Below are positions 35,406 through 43,900 of a DNA stretch of 64,000 nucleotides, in pieces. The notes beneath the pieces are model-generated. The model made no database searches, was not told where the DNA came from, and saw only the letters and a list, made by a program, of their open reading frames with translations. Numbering within the stretch: the first letter of the stretch is position 1; every line of letters starts with the position of its first letter. The position numbers were made by a program, and so were the translations under genes. Source of the stretch: Chersky-840 sp963764205 (GTDB taxonomy: Bacteria > Actinomycetota > Acidimicrobiia > Acidimicrobiales > UBA8190); the NCBI GenBank assembly GCA_963764205.1, contig CAVXRN010000004.1, forward strand, positions 62,001 to 126,000. Reading direction: 5' to 3'.

Positions 35406-36649
35406 CTAAGCGGGCGCAGGGGACTCCGGGGGGAGCCCGGGGGACGGGTCGCCGGGCTCGGGGCTCTCCTCGGCGCCGCGTCGCCACGCCGTCTCGGCCC
35501 GGTAGAGCACGTCACGCAGGGGAACGCCCCCCCGGGTGGCGACGCGCGCCGCGTCGCGCTGCTCCACCTTCACCCGGCCGGGGCTGACCTTGACCTGGAC
35601 CGGGGCGCCGTCCACGTCGACCTGGCCCATCACGCGGGCGGCGGGCCACCGCTCGAGCAGCACACCCCGGACGCCGAGGCTCCCGGTCTCGGCCTGGAGG
35701 GTGGCGCGCACGGCCTCGGCCAGCACCGGGTCGACCAGGACGCTCACGGTGTGGCCCGGCCGTCCCTTCTTCATGACCACGGGGGTGATCCAGGCGTCGT
35801 GGGCACCTTCGGCCAACAGCCGCTCCACCGCATGGGCCAGCACCTCCCCCGTGACGTCGTCGAGGTTGGTCTCGAGCAGCATGACGCGGTTGCCCCGGGC
35901 GGGGAGAGGCGTCCACCGACTCGCCCACCACCACCTGGGTGCAATTCGGGAGCCCGTCGATCTCGTGCGCACCGGCCCCGAACCCGGTGGCGGCGATGCG
36001 CATGGGTGGGAGCGGGCCGAAGCGGGTGGCGATGGCCGCCAGGATGGCGGCGCCCGTGGGCGTGGTGAGCTCGACCGACAGGTCCCGACCCCACGTCGGG
36101 ATCCCCGCCAGGAGGCGGACCACCGCCGGCGACGGGTTGGGCAGGAACCCGTGGGCGCTGCGGACGGTGCCCATGCCCGTCGCCACCGGGGAGGACGAAA
36201 CGTCGTCGACGCCCAGCACCTCCAGCGCGGCCGCCGTGCCCACCACGTCGATGACGGTGTCGTGCGACCCGACCTCGTGGAAGTGCACCTGCTCGGGCGG
36301 GCGTCGGTGGAGCCTGCCTTCGACCTGCGCGAGCAGGGAGAACGCGTCCAAGGCCCGCCGGGTCACTCGGGGCGGGAGGCGGGCCTCCTCGACCAGGCCG
36401 ACGATGTGCGCGTGGGTCCGGACCACGACATCGTCGCTCGTCTCCACCACGGCCCGGGTCGCCGCGATGCCCGGCCCGCAGCACGGGCTCGGCCCGGAGC
36501 CCCCACCCCCGGAACGGGAGCCGGTTGAGCATGGCGAGGACCTCGGAGAACTCCGCGCCGGCGTCGAGCAGGCTCCCCAACGCCATGTCGCCGGCGATCC
36601 CGGCGAAGCAGTGGAACCAGGCCGCGGTGCGCGGCGGGCCGGAGCTCAC
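35406..36649 (-). pseudogene. larC: Nickel-pincer cofactor protein LarC (two frameshifts)
   Basis: LarC inserts nickel into the pincer nucleotide cofactor made by LarB and LarE. The start GTG at 36649 overlaps the larB stop (GTGA). The N-terminus AAWFHCFAGIAGDMALGSLLDAG is the family hallmark. The middle (EQVHFHEVGSHDTVIDVVG; VELTTPTGAAILAA) is in a second frame, and the C-terminal half (METNLDD-like LLETNLDDVTGEVL; TPVVMKKGRPGHTVSVL) in a third. Breaks lie near 36475 and 35905. Some larC genes elsewhere are translated by programmed frameshift into C1 and C2, so the second break deserves checking against that mechanism. Confidence 0.85.
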
Positions 36650-37395
36650 GGCAGCATGCGGGCCACGGCGCACGCGGCCCCGAAGCCGTTGTCGATCCCG
36701 ACCACGGTGAGCCCCGCCGCGCACGAGGCGTGCATGGCGAGCAGGGCCGTGACCCCGTCGAGGGCCGCCCCGTACCCGGTCGACACGGGCACGGCCACGA
36801 CCGGTGCCGCCGTGATCCCCGCCACCAGGCTGGCCAGGGCACCTTCCATCCCCGCCACGACCACGACGGCATCGGCGTCGGCCACCTCGTCCACCGACGC
36901 CAACAGACGGTGCACCCCCGCCACCCCGCAGTCGGCCACGAGCGCGGGACGGAACCCGAAGGCGGCGAGCACGGCTCGGCATTCGCCCGCCACGGGCAGG
37001 TCCGCGGTCCCCGCCGTCACGACCACCACGCGCCCGCTGCGCTCGGGGGCCGGCCGCCAACAGACCGTGGCGTGTGCCCCGGACGCGGTCACCGACCCAT
37101 GCGGTGCGAGCTCCAGCGAGGCGCTGACCTGGTCATCGTCGGCGCGGGTCAGCAACACGGGGGTGGACCCGGGCTCGGCCAACAGCTCCGCCACGATCTC
37201 GGCGCACTGTTGCGGTGTCTTCCCCGGGGCGTACACGGCCTCACCGGCGCGTTGCCGCAGGGCCCGGTGGTGGTCGACGCGTGCGAACCCCAGGTCGGCG
37301 AACGGGAGCCGGCGCAGTCGGGCCACGGCGTCGTCGGGGCCGACCACGCCTGTACGCACGTCGTCGAGGAGCTGGCGCAGGGCGGGCTCGTCCAT
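36646..37395 (-). CDS. larB: LarB, pyridinium-3,5-biscarboxylate mononucleotide synthase
   Basis: Carboxylates and hydrolyses nicotinic acid adenine dinucleotide in the first step of nickel-pincer cofactor synthesis; related to the PurE fold. The 249-residue protein shows LPFADLGFARVDHHRALRQ, the family motif EAVYAPGKTPQQCAEIV, VTAGTADLPVAGEC, DCGVAGVHRLL and VVVVAGMEGALASLVAGI. The ATG at 37395 is 8 nt from a GATAGT -10 that overlaps the pheA -10 on the other strand. It is coupled to larC. No larE or larA gene is in view. Confidence 0.9.
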   Translation of the reverse strand: MDEPALRQLLDDVRTGVVGPDDAVARLRRLPFADLGFARVDHHRALRQRAGEAVYAPGKTPQQCAEIVAELLAEPGSTPVLLTRADDDQVSASLELAPHGSVTASGAHATVCWRPAPERSGRVVVVTAGTADLPVAGECRAVLAAFGFRPALVADCGVAGVHRLLASVDEVADADAVVVVAGMEGALASLVAGITAAPVVAVPVSTGYGAALDGVTALLAMHASCAAGLTVVGIDNGFGAACAVARMLP

Positions 37396-37403
37396 GGGTG
37401 CCC

Positions 37404-37411
37404 ACTATCCT
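37404..37411. promoter_or_regulatory. Overlapping back-to-back -10 elements of larB and pheA
   Basis: ACTATCCT contains TATCCT for pheA (37406-37411, 7 nt before its ATG) and, on the other strand, GATAGT for larB (37409-37404, 8 nt before its ATG). The whole intergenic gap is only 23 bp, so both mRNAs should be leaderless. Confidence 0.6.
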
Positions 37412-37418
37412 GCCGCAC

Positions 37419-38378
37419 ATGAATGCGGCCGAAGTCCCCGGTCCGGCGAGCCCAGCCACGATCAGCTTTCTCGGCCCGGCCGGGACCTTCACCGAAGAGG
37501 CCCTGTTCACCCAGCCCGACTACGCGACGGCCGCCCTCGTCCCTGCCGCCACGCTCAGCGAGGCCCTCGAGGCGGTGGCGTGCGGGCGGGCCACGCTCGC
37601 CTTCGTGCCCATCGAGAACTCGATCGAGGGCGCCGTCAACGCCACGGTCGACAGCCTCGTCTTCGAGATGGACCTGCTCATCCAGCGCGAAGTGGTCCTG
37701 GACGTCCACCTCCACCTCGTGGCCCGACCCGGTACCGACCTCGGGGCGGTCACCCGGGTGCTCTCCATCCCGGTGGCCTCGGCGCAGTGCCGTCGCTATC
37801 TGTCCCAGCACCTCCCCGAGGCCGAGATCGTGGCCACGAACTCCACCGCCGAGGCGGCCCGCCTGGTCAGCGCGGACCCGCGACCCGACACCGCTGCGCT
37901 GGCACCGCGCCTGGCGGCCGAGCTGTACGGCCTCGAAGTCGTCGCCCCCAGCGTGGAGGACCATTCGGACAACCAGACCCGCTTCGTGGCTCTGGCCTCG
38001 TCGGGGGTCCCCGCCCCCACCGGCCACGACAAGACCAGCATCGTGTGCTTCCAGCTCGAGGACCGTCCCGGCAGCCTGCACGCGATCCTGAGCGAGTTCG
38101 CCGCCCGCGGCATCAACCTCACCAAGCTCGAGTCCCGGCCCTCCAAGAAAGGGCTGGGGAATTACTGCTTTCTGATCGACCTCGAGGGCCACCTGGCCGA
38201 CGAGGTGGTGGCGGACTGCCTCCGGGTCCTGCACGCCGAGCTCGCCGGCGTGAAGTTCCTGGGCTCCTACCCCGCGGCCGGGGACCACGGCCCGGCCCTG
38301 CGGGCCCGCGCCGACACGGCCTGGCGGGAGGCCGACGCCTGGGTGGACTCGCTGCGGTCACAGATCCGGGAATCCTGA
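37419..38378 (+). CDS. pheA: Prephenate dehydratase
   Basis: Converts prephenate to phenylpyruvate in phenylalanine synthesis. The 319-residue protein has the two-lobed catalytic part ISFLGPAGTFTEEAL, FVPIENSIEGAVNATVD, NSTAEAARLVS and the signature DNQTRFVAL, then a C-terminal ACT domain for phenylalanine feedback (SIVCFQLEDRPGSLHAILSE, LTKLESRPSKKGLGNYCF). There is no chorismate-mutase domain. The ATG at 37419 lies 7 nt after TATCCT. tRNA-Ser follows 22 bp after its stop. Confidence 0.93.
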   Translation: MNAAEVPGPASPATISFLGPAGTFTEEALFTQPDYATAALVPAATLSEALEAVACGRATLAFVPIENSIEGAVNATVDSLVFEMDLLIQREVVLDVHLHLVARPGTDLGAVTRVLSIPVASAQCRRYLSQHLPEAEIVATNSTAEAARLVSADPRPDTAALAPRLAAELYGLEVVAPSVEDHSDNQTRFVALASSGVPAPTGHDKTSIVCFQLEDRPGSLHAILSEFAARGINLTKLESRPSKKGLGNYCFLIDLEGHLADEVVADCLRVLHAELAGVKFLGSYPAAGDHGPALRARADTAWREADAWVDSLRSQIRES

Positions 38379-38400
38379 GCGGCGCTACCCTGGCGCCCCG

Positions 38401-38484
38401 GGAGGGATGGCAGAGCGGACGAATGCGAGGCTCTTGAAAAGCCTTGGCCCAAAAGGCTCGTGGGTTCGAATCCCACTCCCTCCG
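38401..38484 (+). tRNA. tRNA-Ser (anticodon UGA)
   Basis: Starts GGAGGGATGGCAGAGCGG and ends with T-arm GGGTTCGAATCCC and acceptor TCCCTCC plus G. The acceptor arms pair fully. The anticodon arm AGGCT-CTTGAAA-AGCCT places TGA at 34-36. A variable arm is present. A TACCCT -10 element lies at 38386-38391, 9 nt upstream of the mature 5' end. No CCA is encoded. Confidence 0.93.
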
Positions 38485-38541
38485 CCCAGTCGTCCTGACC
38501 CCATCCCACACACCGTTCGCGCTGGGCAAGCTGGACTTTTG

Positions 38542-38559
38542 CGAAACGGCGCTGTTTCG
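38542..38559. terminator. Hairpin between tRNA-Ser and the convergent dehydrogenase gene
   Basis: cgaaac, loop ggcgct, gtttcg: a perfect 6-bp stem. A second GC-rich arm pair (ggggcg/cgcccc) follows at 38567-38580. Together they could terminate from both sides. Confidence 0.45.
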
Positions 38560-38585
38560 GCGTCTGGGGGCGAGCGCCCCTGTCC

Positions 38586-39665
38586 CTACCCCCCCAAGGC
38601 GGCGATGACGGCCTCGGCCACCTCCTCGGTGGACGACGGTCCGAGCTCGGGCGGTGTCCGCTCGAGGTCGTAGGTGAGCGTCGTCCCCTGGGCGATGACG
38701 GTGTCGACGGCCCGCTCCACCCGTGCCCCGGCGTCGGTCGCCCCGATGCGGCGGAGCAGCAGGGCGCCCGAGAGGATCATGGCCATGGGGTTCATGCGGT
38801 GCTGACCCGCATAGCGCGGGGCGGACCCGTGGGCGGCCTCGAAAATCGCCGCGTCGGGGCCGTAGTTCGCCCCGGGGGCCAGCCCGACCCCACCGACCAG
38901 GGCCGCGGCCAGGTCGGACAGGATGTCGCCGTAGAAGTTGAGCGTGGCGAGCACGCCGAACTGCTCGGGTCGGCGCACGAGGGCCGCGCAGGTGGCGTCC
39001 ACCAGCATGTCGTCGAATTCTACGTCGGTGAATTCGCCGGCGACATCACGGGCCGTCTCGAGGAACAGCCCGTCCGTCGCTCGCATGGCGCTGGCCTTGT
39101 GTACGGCGGTGACCCGGTTGTGGCCGTGGTCGCGGGCGTACTGGAAGGCGAAGGCCATGAGGCGACGACACGCCGCCTCCGACACCGGCTTGAGGGTGAC
39201 GGCGGAGCCCGGTGTCACCCGACCCCGACCCGACCGGTTGACCGTCTCGATCAGGGCCTCTGTGTCGTTCGCCCCGGCGTCGTAGTTCACCCCGCCGTAG
39301 AGGTCCTCGGTGGCTTCACGGATCACGGCCAGGTCCACCCCGGAGAACGGAGTACGGACCGAGGCCCGGCTGCGCAGGGGTCGGACCTGGACATACAGGT
39401 CGAGCGCCTTGCGGAGCCCCACGTTCACCGAACGTGGGCCACGGCGCTCCTTGGTCGTGGTCAAGGGGCCTTTGAGCGCGACCTTGTTGGCGCGGACGGA
39501 GTCCAACAGGTCCTGCGGGATCCCAGTGGACGAACCCTCGGGCGCCCCTCGGGCCTGGCGGACGTCCCACTCGATGTTGACTCCGGTGGCATCGAGGACA
39601 CGGCGTGCCGCCTCGACGAGCTCGGGCCCGGTGCCGTCACCTGGGATCAACGTGACCCGTGCCAC
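38586..39665 (-). CDS. Isocitrate / 3-isopropylmalate dehydrogenase family, probably NAD-type isocitrate dehydrogenase
   Basis: Beta-decarboxylating dehydrogenase of 359 residues. It has VTLIPGDGTGPELVEAA, the substrate loop GPLTTTKERRGPRSVNVGLRK (S-x-N-x3-R as in isocitrate dehydrogenases), YVQVRPLRSR, the catalytic K in VTAVHKASAM, and DDMLVDA with LATLNFYGDILSD carrying the metal aspartates. GPDAAIFEAAHGSAP binds the cofactor. The SxNxxLRK loop and R-rich RPLRSR favour isocitrate over isopropylmalate, but this is not decisive. Start GTG 39665 is 5 nt after TAAGGT. Confidence 0.82.
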   Translation of the reverse strand: MARVTLIPGDGTGPELVEAARRVLDATGVNIEWDVRQARGAPEGSSTGIPQDLLDSVRANKVALKGPLTTTKERRGPRSVNVGLRKALDLYVQVRPLRSRASVRTPFSGVDLAVIREATEDLYGGVNYDAGANDTEALIETVNRSGRGRVTPGSAVTLKPVSEAACRRLMAFAFQYARDHGHNRVTAVHKASAMRATDGLFLETARDVAGEFTDVEFDDMLVDATCAALVRRPEQFGVLATLNFYGDILSDLAAALVGGVGLAPGANYGPDAAIFEAAHGSAPRYAGQHRMNPMAMILSGALLLRRIGATDAGARVERAVDTVIAQGTTLTYDLERTPPELGPSSTEEVAEAVIAALGG

Positions 39666-39670
39666 GCCCC

Positions 39671-39676
39671 ACCTTA
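39671..39676 (-). promoter_or_regulatory. Leaderless -10 of the dehydrogenase gene
   Basis: TAAGGT on the minus strand, 5 nt before the GTG at 39665; the same hexamer serves the sulfatase gene. Confidence 0.5.
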
Positions 39677-39719
39677 CGTTGCGGCCTCGGTCCCTTTGAT
39701 CGACGGTCTTTCGTTATAT

Positions 39720-39739
39720 ATGACGCTTTTCTGCGTCAT
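39720..39739 (-). terminator. Hairpin after the RraA-family gene
   Basis: atgacgc, loop ttttct, gcgtcat: a perfect 7-bp stem 15 bp past the RraA-family stop. No T-run follows, so terminator strength is doubtful. Confidence 0.45.
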
Positions 39740-39754
39740 CCCGATGACTCCCGG

Positions 39755-40519
39755 TCAGCGCCGAGCGCCCGGGCCTTCGACCTCGACCTGGACGCCGCCT
39801 TCCTCGAGGATGACGTCCACCCAGGCGTTGGAGAACTCGCCTGCGGCCACGGCCTTGACATAGTCGCGCTGTGCGTCGGCCTGCGCGCGGAGGCGGTCCA
39901 GGAGAACCGGGCCGTACTCGCGGGGCACGACGACGACACCGTTGCGGTCCCCGACCACGATGTCTCCGGGGTGGACCACGATCCCCCCTGCCGACACGGG
40001 GAAGTTGACCTCGCCCGGTCCGCGATGCAGCGGGCCGATCGGGCTGACCCCCCGGGCGAAAACGGGCAGGTCGCCCAGGGCCTGGATGTCGGGGAGGTCC
40101 CGGACGAGCCCGTCGACCACGAAACCGGCGATGCCCCGGTGCCGGGCCTTGGTCGAAACCAGGTCGCCAAGCACGGCGAAGCTCGTCGACGCCGAGGCGT
40201 CCACCACGACCACGTCTCCGGGTCGGGCGATGTCGAGGCTCTTGTGGACCATCAGGTTGTCGCCGGGGAAGACCTTGACCGTGCAGGCCGGGCCCAGGAT
40301 CCGGCCGTGCTCCGTCGTCACGCAGTGGATCTCCGACGACATCGTGTAGAGCCGGTTCATGAGGTCGGAGATGTCGGGTGTGTCGAACGCCCCGAAACCC
40401 GCCAGGACCTCGGCGTCGGGACGTTCGATCTGGTGGCGGACCCGAAATCCGGGGCCGGCGAACATCTCCGCCGACTTCGGCTTGGCGACTCCTACACCGC
40501 CTGGTGTCTCGTCGGCCAT
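39755..40519 (-). CDS. RraA-family protein (HMG/CHA aldolase or oxaloacetate decarboxylase type)
   Basis: Members are either 4-hydroxy-4-methyl-2-oxoglutarate/oxaloacetate lyases or RNase E regulators; in an actinobacterium the enzyme role is likelier. The 254-residue protein shows DTPDISDLMNRLYTM, GPACTVKVFPGDNLMVH, PGDVVVVDASAS, FAVLGDLVSTKARHRGIAGF and the core VVDGLVRDLPDI (DGxxRD, divalent metal and substrate site), then GDIVVGDRNGVVVVP. The ATG at 40519 has TACGCT 6 nt upstream. A longer start at 40633 would translate the tandem repeat and is unlikely. Confidence 0.85.
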   Translation of the reverse strand: MADETPGGVGVAKPKSAEMFAGPGFRVRHQIERPDAEVLAGFGAFDTPDISDLMNRLYTMSSEIHCVTTEHGRILGPACTVKVFPGDNLMVHKSLDIARPGDVVVVDASASTSFAVLGDLVSTKARHRGIAGFVVDGLVRDLPDIQALGDLPVFARGVSPIGPLHRGPGEVNFPVSAGGIVVHPGDIVVGDRNGVVVVPREYGPVLLDRLRAQADAQRDYVKAVAAGEFSNAWVDVILEEGGVQVEVEGPGARR

Positions 40520-40525
40520 GGCGCC

Positions 40526-40531
40526 AGCGTA
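40526..40531 (-). promoter_or_regulatory. Leaderless -10 of the RraA-family gene
   Basis: TACGCT on the minus strand, 6 nt before the ATG at 40519. Confidence 0.55.
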
Positions 40532-40568
40532 GCGGTGGGCGACTCCGAACCTGAAGGCTTCGCGCCTT

Positions 40569-40628
40569 TTGTCGGCACTCGTCTTGTCGGCACTCGTCTT
40601 GTCGGCACTCGTCTTGTCGGTACTCGTC
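40569..40628. repeat. Four tandem 15-bp repeats
   Basis: ttgtcggcactcgtc at 40569, 40584 and 40599, and a copy with one change at 40614. They lie 38-97 bp upstream of the RraA -10 hexamer. Confidence 0.95.
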
Positions 40629-40909
40629 ACCATGTGTCGAGCCGTCGGGTTTCGCGCCGTCGCGTATCGCGTCCCGGACCACGTTCCGAGCAGACCGTGC
40701 GCTCAGGGTGACAATCGCCTCCGGTTCAGATCCCACGACCTCGGCATTGTGCGCCTGTTGATTGACAATGGACCGTCTGTTTAGGTCCGAGTGACAGCGT
40801 TGCCACTGTTCGCAGGGTCGTCGGGTAGCCGTGCGCGGAACGCCGGCCGGTTCGACGCACGCTGATCCGGGACCGTCCGAGGACTGTCCGAGAACCACCA
40901 CTGGAGCCC

Positions 40910-43900
40910 ATGAAACCCAACCCGACCAGGACGTCCATCTGCCGGCCCCGGACCTCGGGACTCCGGGCCCGCGGGGCAAAGCGTGTCTCGCTGGTGGGGA
41001 TGGTGCTGACCGCAGCGCTCGTGCTGGCCTCGTCGATCGGCGGGCTGGCCGGTGTCGCCGCCGCCGCCACCCCAGCCCCGCGGGTGACCGGCATCAGCCC
41101 GGCATCGGGGGCATCGGGCACCGTGGTCACGATCACGGGGACGAACCTGACCGGGGCCACCGCTGTGTCCTTCGGTCCGGGCAACAACGCCACGACCTTC
41201 AGTGTCACCAACGCCACCACCGTCACCGCGACCGCCCCGGCGGGATCGGGGACGGTGGATGTCCAGGTCACCACGCCCGGTGGCACGAGCCAGGTCCAGA
41301 CGCTCGACTGGTTCACCTACACGGCCTCGCTCACGCTGAACCCGACCCAGGTCATCGTGCCCGCCGACGGGTCGATCGAGGGGGCGGTCACCGCCACGCT
41401 CACGTCGGGGGGGAGCCCCGCAGCCGCGGGCATCACCGTGACGGCCACCGAGACCACGCCCTCGCTGGGCACGAAATCCCTGGCCAGCTGCACCACGGGG
41501 TCGGTCGGGGCGGGGCAGTGCCTCATCGAGACCGAGCCTGACGCCAAGGCGGAGACGGGCACCGTGACGGTCACCGCGTCGGGCTTCGCCACCGGCACCG
41601 CCAAGGTCGTCTACAGCGCCCCCGGCACGGCACCCACCGGGCTCACGATGGCGCTCGCCAACGGCAACGGGACGGCAGCCGCGGTGAACGGCACCGACAC
41701 GTTCTCCGACGGCAACCACTACTTCACCGAGGAGACCTCGGGCCTGGCCGCCCAGTACGAGAACACCGCCTCGCAGGCGGTGGTGAGCGCCACCATGGTC
41801 AACGGGTCGACGCCCCTGAGTTCGGGCACCGAGCCCTACGCCCTCAACTGGAGCCTGCACAACACCGGGGTCAACTCCCTCTACATCGACGCCATCGCCA
41901 ACACGAGCGAGATGCCCTACACCAACGTCATCTGCACGTTGGCCACCCAGACCGACCCCAACGGGTCGCTGGCGTGCACCCCGAGCAGCTACGACCTCGA
42001 CTACAACCCCCATTTCTCGAACCCGGCCAACCCCGGGGCCATCGGCCTGGGGGTCACCAACAACACCATGACGGCGAGCACCACCAGCGGGGTCCGGGTC
42101 GTCGCGGCGGGGGCCACCATCACCTTCACCACCTACATGGTGGGCCAGGCCAACAACGCCATGGTGGTGCTGGACTCGCCCACGGGCCTTCCCACCTCGG
42201 CCACCATCAGCGCCCAGCTGGCCCTCGACCCGGCCTTCACCGCCGTGGCCGGGACGGCCTTCGGCAACACCGTCACGAGCAACCTCAAGTGGCTGGCCCC
42301 GGCCACCGGCACCTCGGTCTCGGGCACCGTGGTCGCCACTGACCCCGCCGCCACCACCACCGCCGGCTCCAACCACAATTGGGCGGTCCTGAACGTGGGG
42401 ACCACCCCCACCTTGGTCAACTTCGGCCAGAGCGCCACCCAGACCTACAGCGCCAACACCACCTCGGTCACAGAGGCCACCTTCGAGAGTGACCTGGCTG
42501 CGGCGAGCTCGGCTTCCCTCGCCGTCACCAATTACGGCGCGACCAACCAGGCCAACGCCCTGACCGGCACCTTCACCGCTCCCACCGTCACCGGTGTGAG
42601 CCCCAATTCGGGCTCCACCGCGGGGGGCACCTCGGTCACCATCACCGGCACCAACCTGACCGGGGCCACAGGTGTGACCTTCGGCTCCACCGCGGCGACC
42701 GGCGTCGTCGTGAACAGCGCCACCTCCGTCACCGCCGTCTCCCCGGCTGAGAGCGCATCGACCGTGGACGTGAGGGTCACCGGTCCGGGAGGCACCTCGG
42801 CCGTCAACGCCCCGTCCGACCAGTTCACCTTCAGCGGCACCGTCTCGGCGGCCCCCACCGTGACCGGGGTGAGCCCCAACTCGGGCCCCAGTGCAGGGGG
42901 GACCTCGGTCACCATCTCCGGCACGAACCTGGCCGGAGCCACGGCGGTGAAGTTCGGCAAGACCAACGCCACGAGCTTCACCTTGAACTCTCCGCCCTAT
43001 GTGTCGGACTCCTTCTCCCGCACCGTGGCCAGCGGGTGGGGAACCGCTGACACCGGTGGGGCGTGGACGCTGCAGAAGGGTGGGGGCACCACGGGCTCGG
43101 AGTCGGTCAACGGCACGAGCGGCGTGCTCAACAGCGTGTGCAGCTTCTACACCCAGGACGAGCAGGTCCTCACCACGTCGGCCAGTGCGCTCAACTTCAA
43201 CTTCGCCTTCGACGTCTACTGGCCCCAGGACGAGAAGACCCTGTCGTCACCGACGGCGGACTACGGCGGCATGGTGGCCGGCGTGGTGGCCCGGTACCAG
43301 AACGCCAGCGACGTCGACAGCTCGTACTACAAGATGAACGCGAGCTGGGACGCCAACGGCGGCACGCCCGTGCTCATGCTCCGGGCCCAGAGCAACGGCA
43401 CGACGCCGGCGGGCGGGGCCTTCCGGCTCAACGTCAGCACCGGCATCGACCCCACCGTCGACTACCCGAGCGGCGGCCCCTACGGCTACCACGTGAAGGG
43501 CGAGATCACCGGGACCAACCCGACCACCTTCCTCATGAAGATCTGGAAGGTCGGGACGACCGAGCCCAGCACCTGGCAGCTGTCGGGATCCGACACCGCC
43601 AACGCCGGGCCCCAGGTCGCCGGCCTGGTGGGATTCCGCAACAGCTGCGACCTGAGCAACGACGGCGGCTCCACGTTCCTCCCCGTCAGCGGGACCCAGG
43701 ACATCCAGAACCTCTCGGTCACGCCGACCACTCCTACGACGATCACCGCCGTCGCGCCCCCGGGCACCGGCACCAACGACATCACCGTCACCACGCCGGG
43801 AGGCACCTCGGCCATCACTGCGGCTGACCAGTACACCTACACGACACCGCCCACGCCGACGGTCACGGGCATCAGCCCGACCTCGGGCACCACGGCGGGG

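Larger units (their letters stand above)
40520..40909. other. Divergent intergenic region with a tandem repeat
   Basis: 390 bp between the RraA-family gene and the giant IPT gene. Besides the RraA -10 it holds four 15-bp repeats and a CATTGT...ACAATG inverted repeat (40745-40750 and 40765-40770) that could be an operator for the giant gene. I see no further gene. Confidence 0.55.

Noticed and set aside
39755..40633. Longer start for the RraA-family protein at 40633
   Set aside because: It would translate the 15-bp repeats (SADKTSADK), and the -10 hexamer at 40526-40531 would then lie inside the gene.
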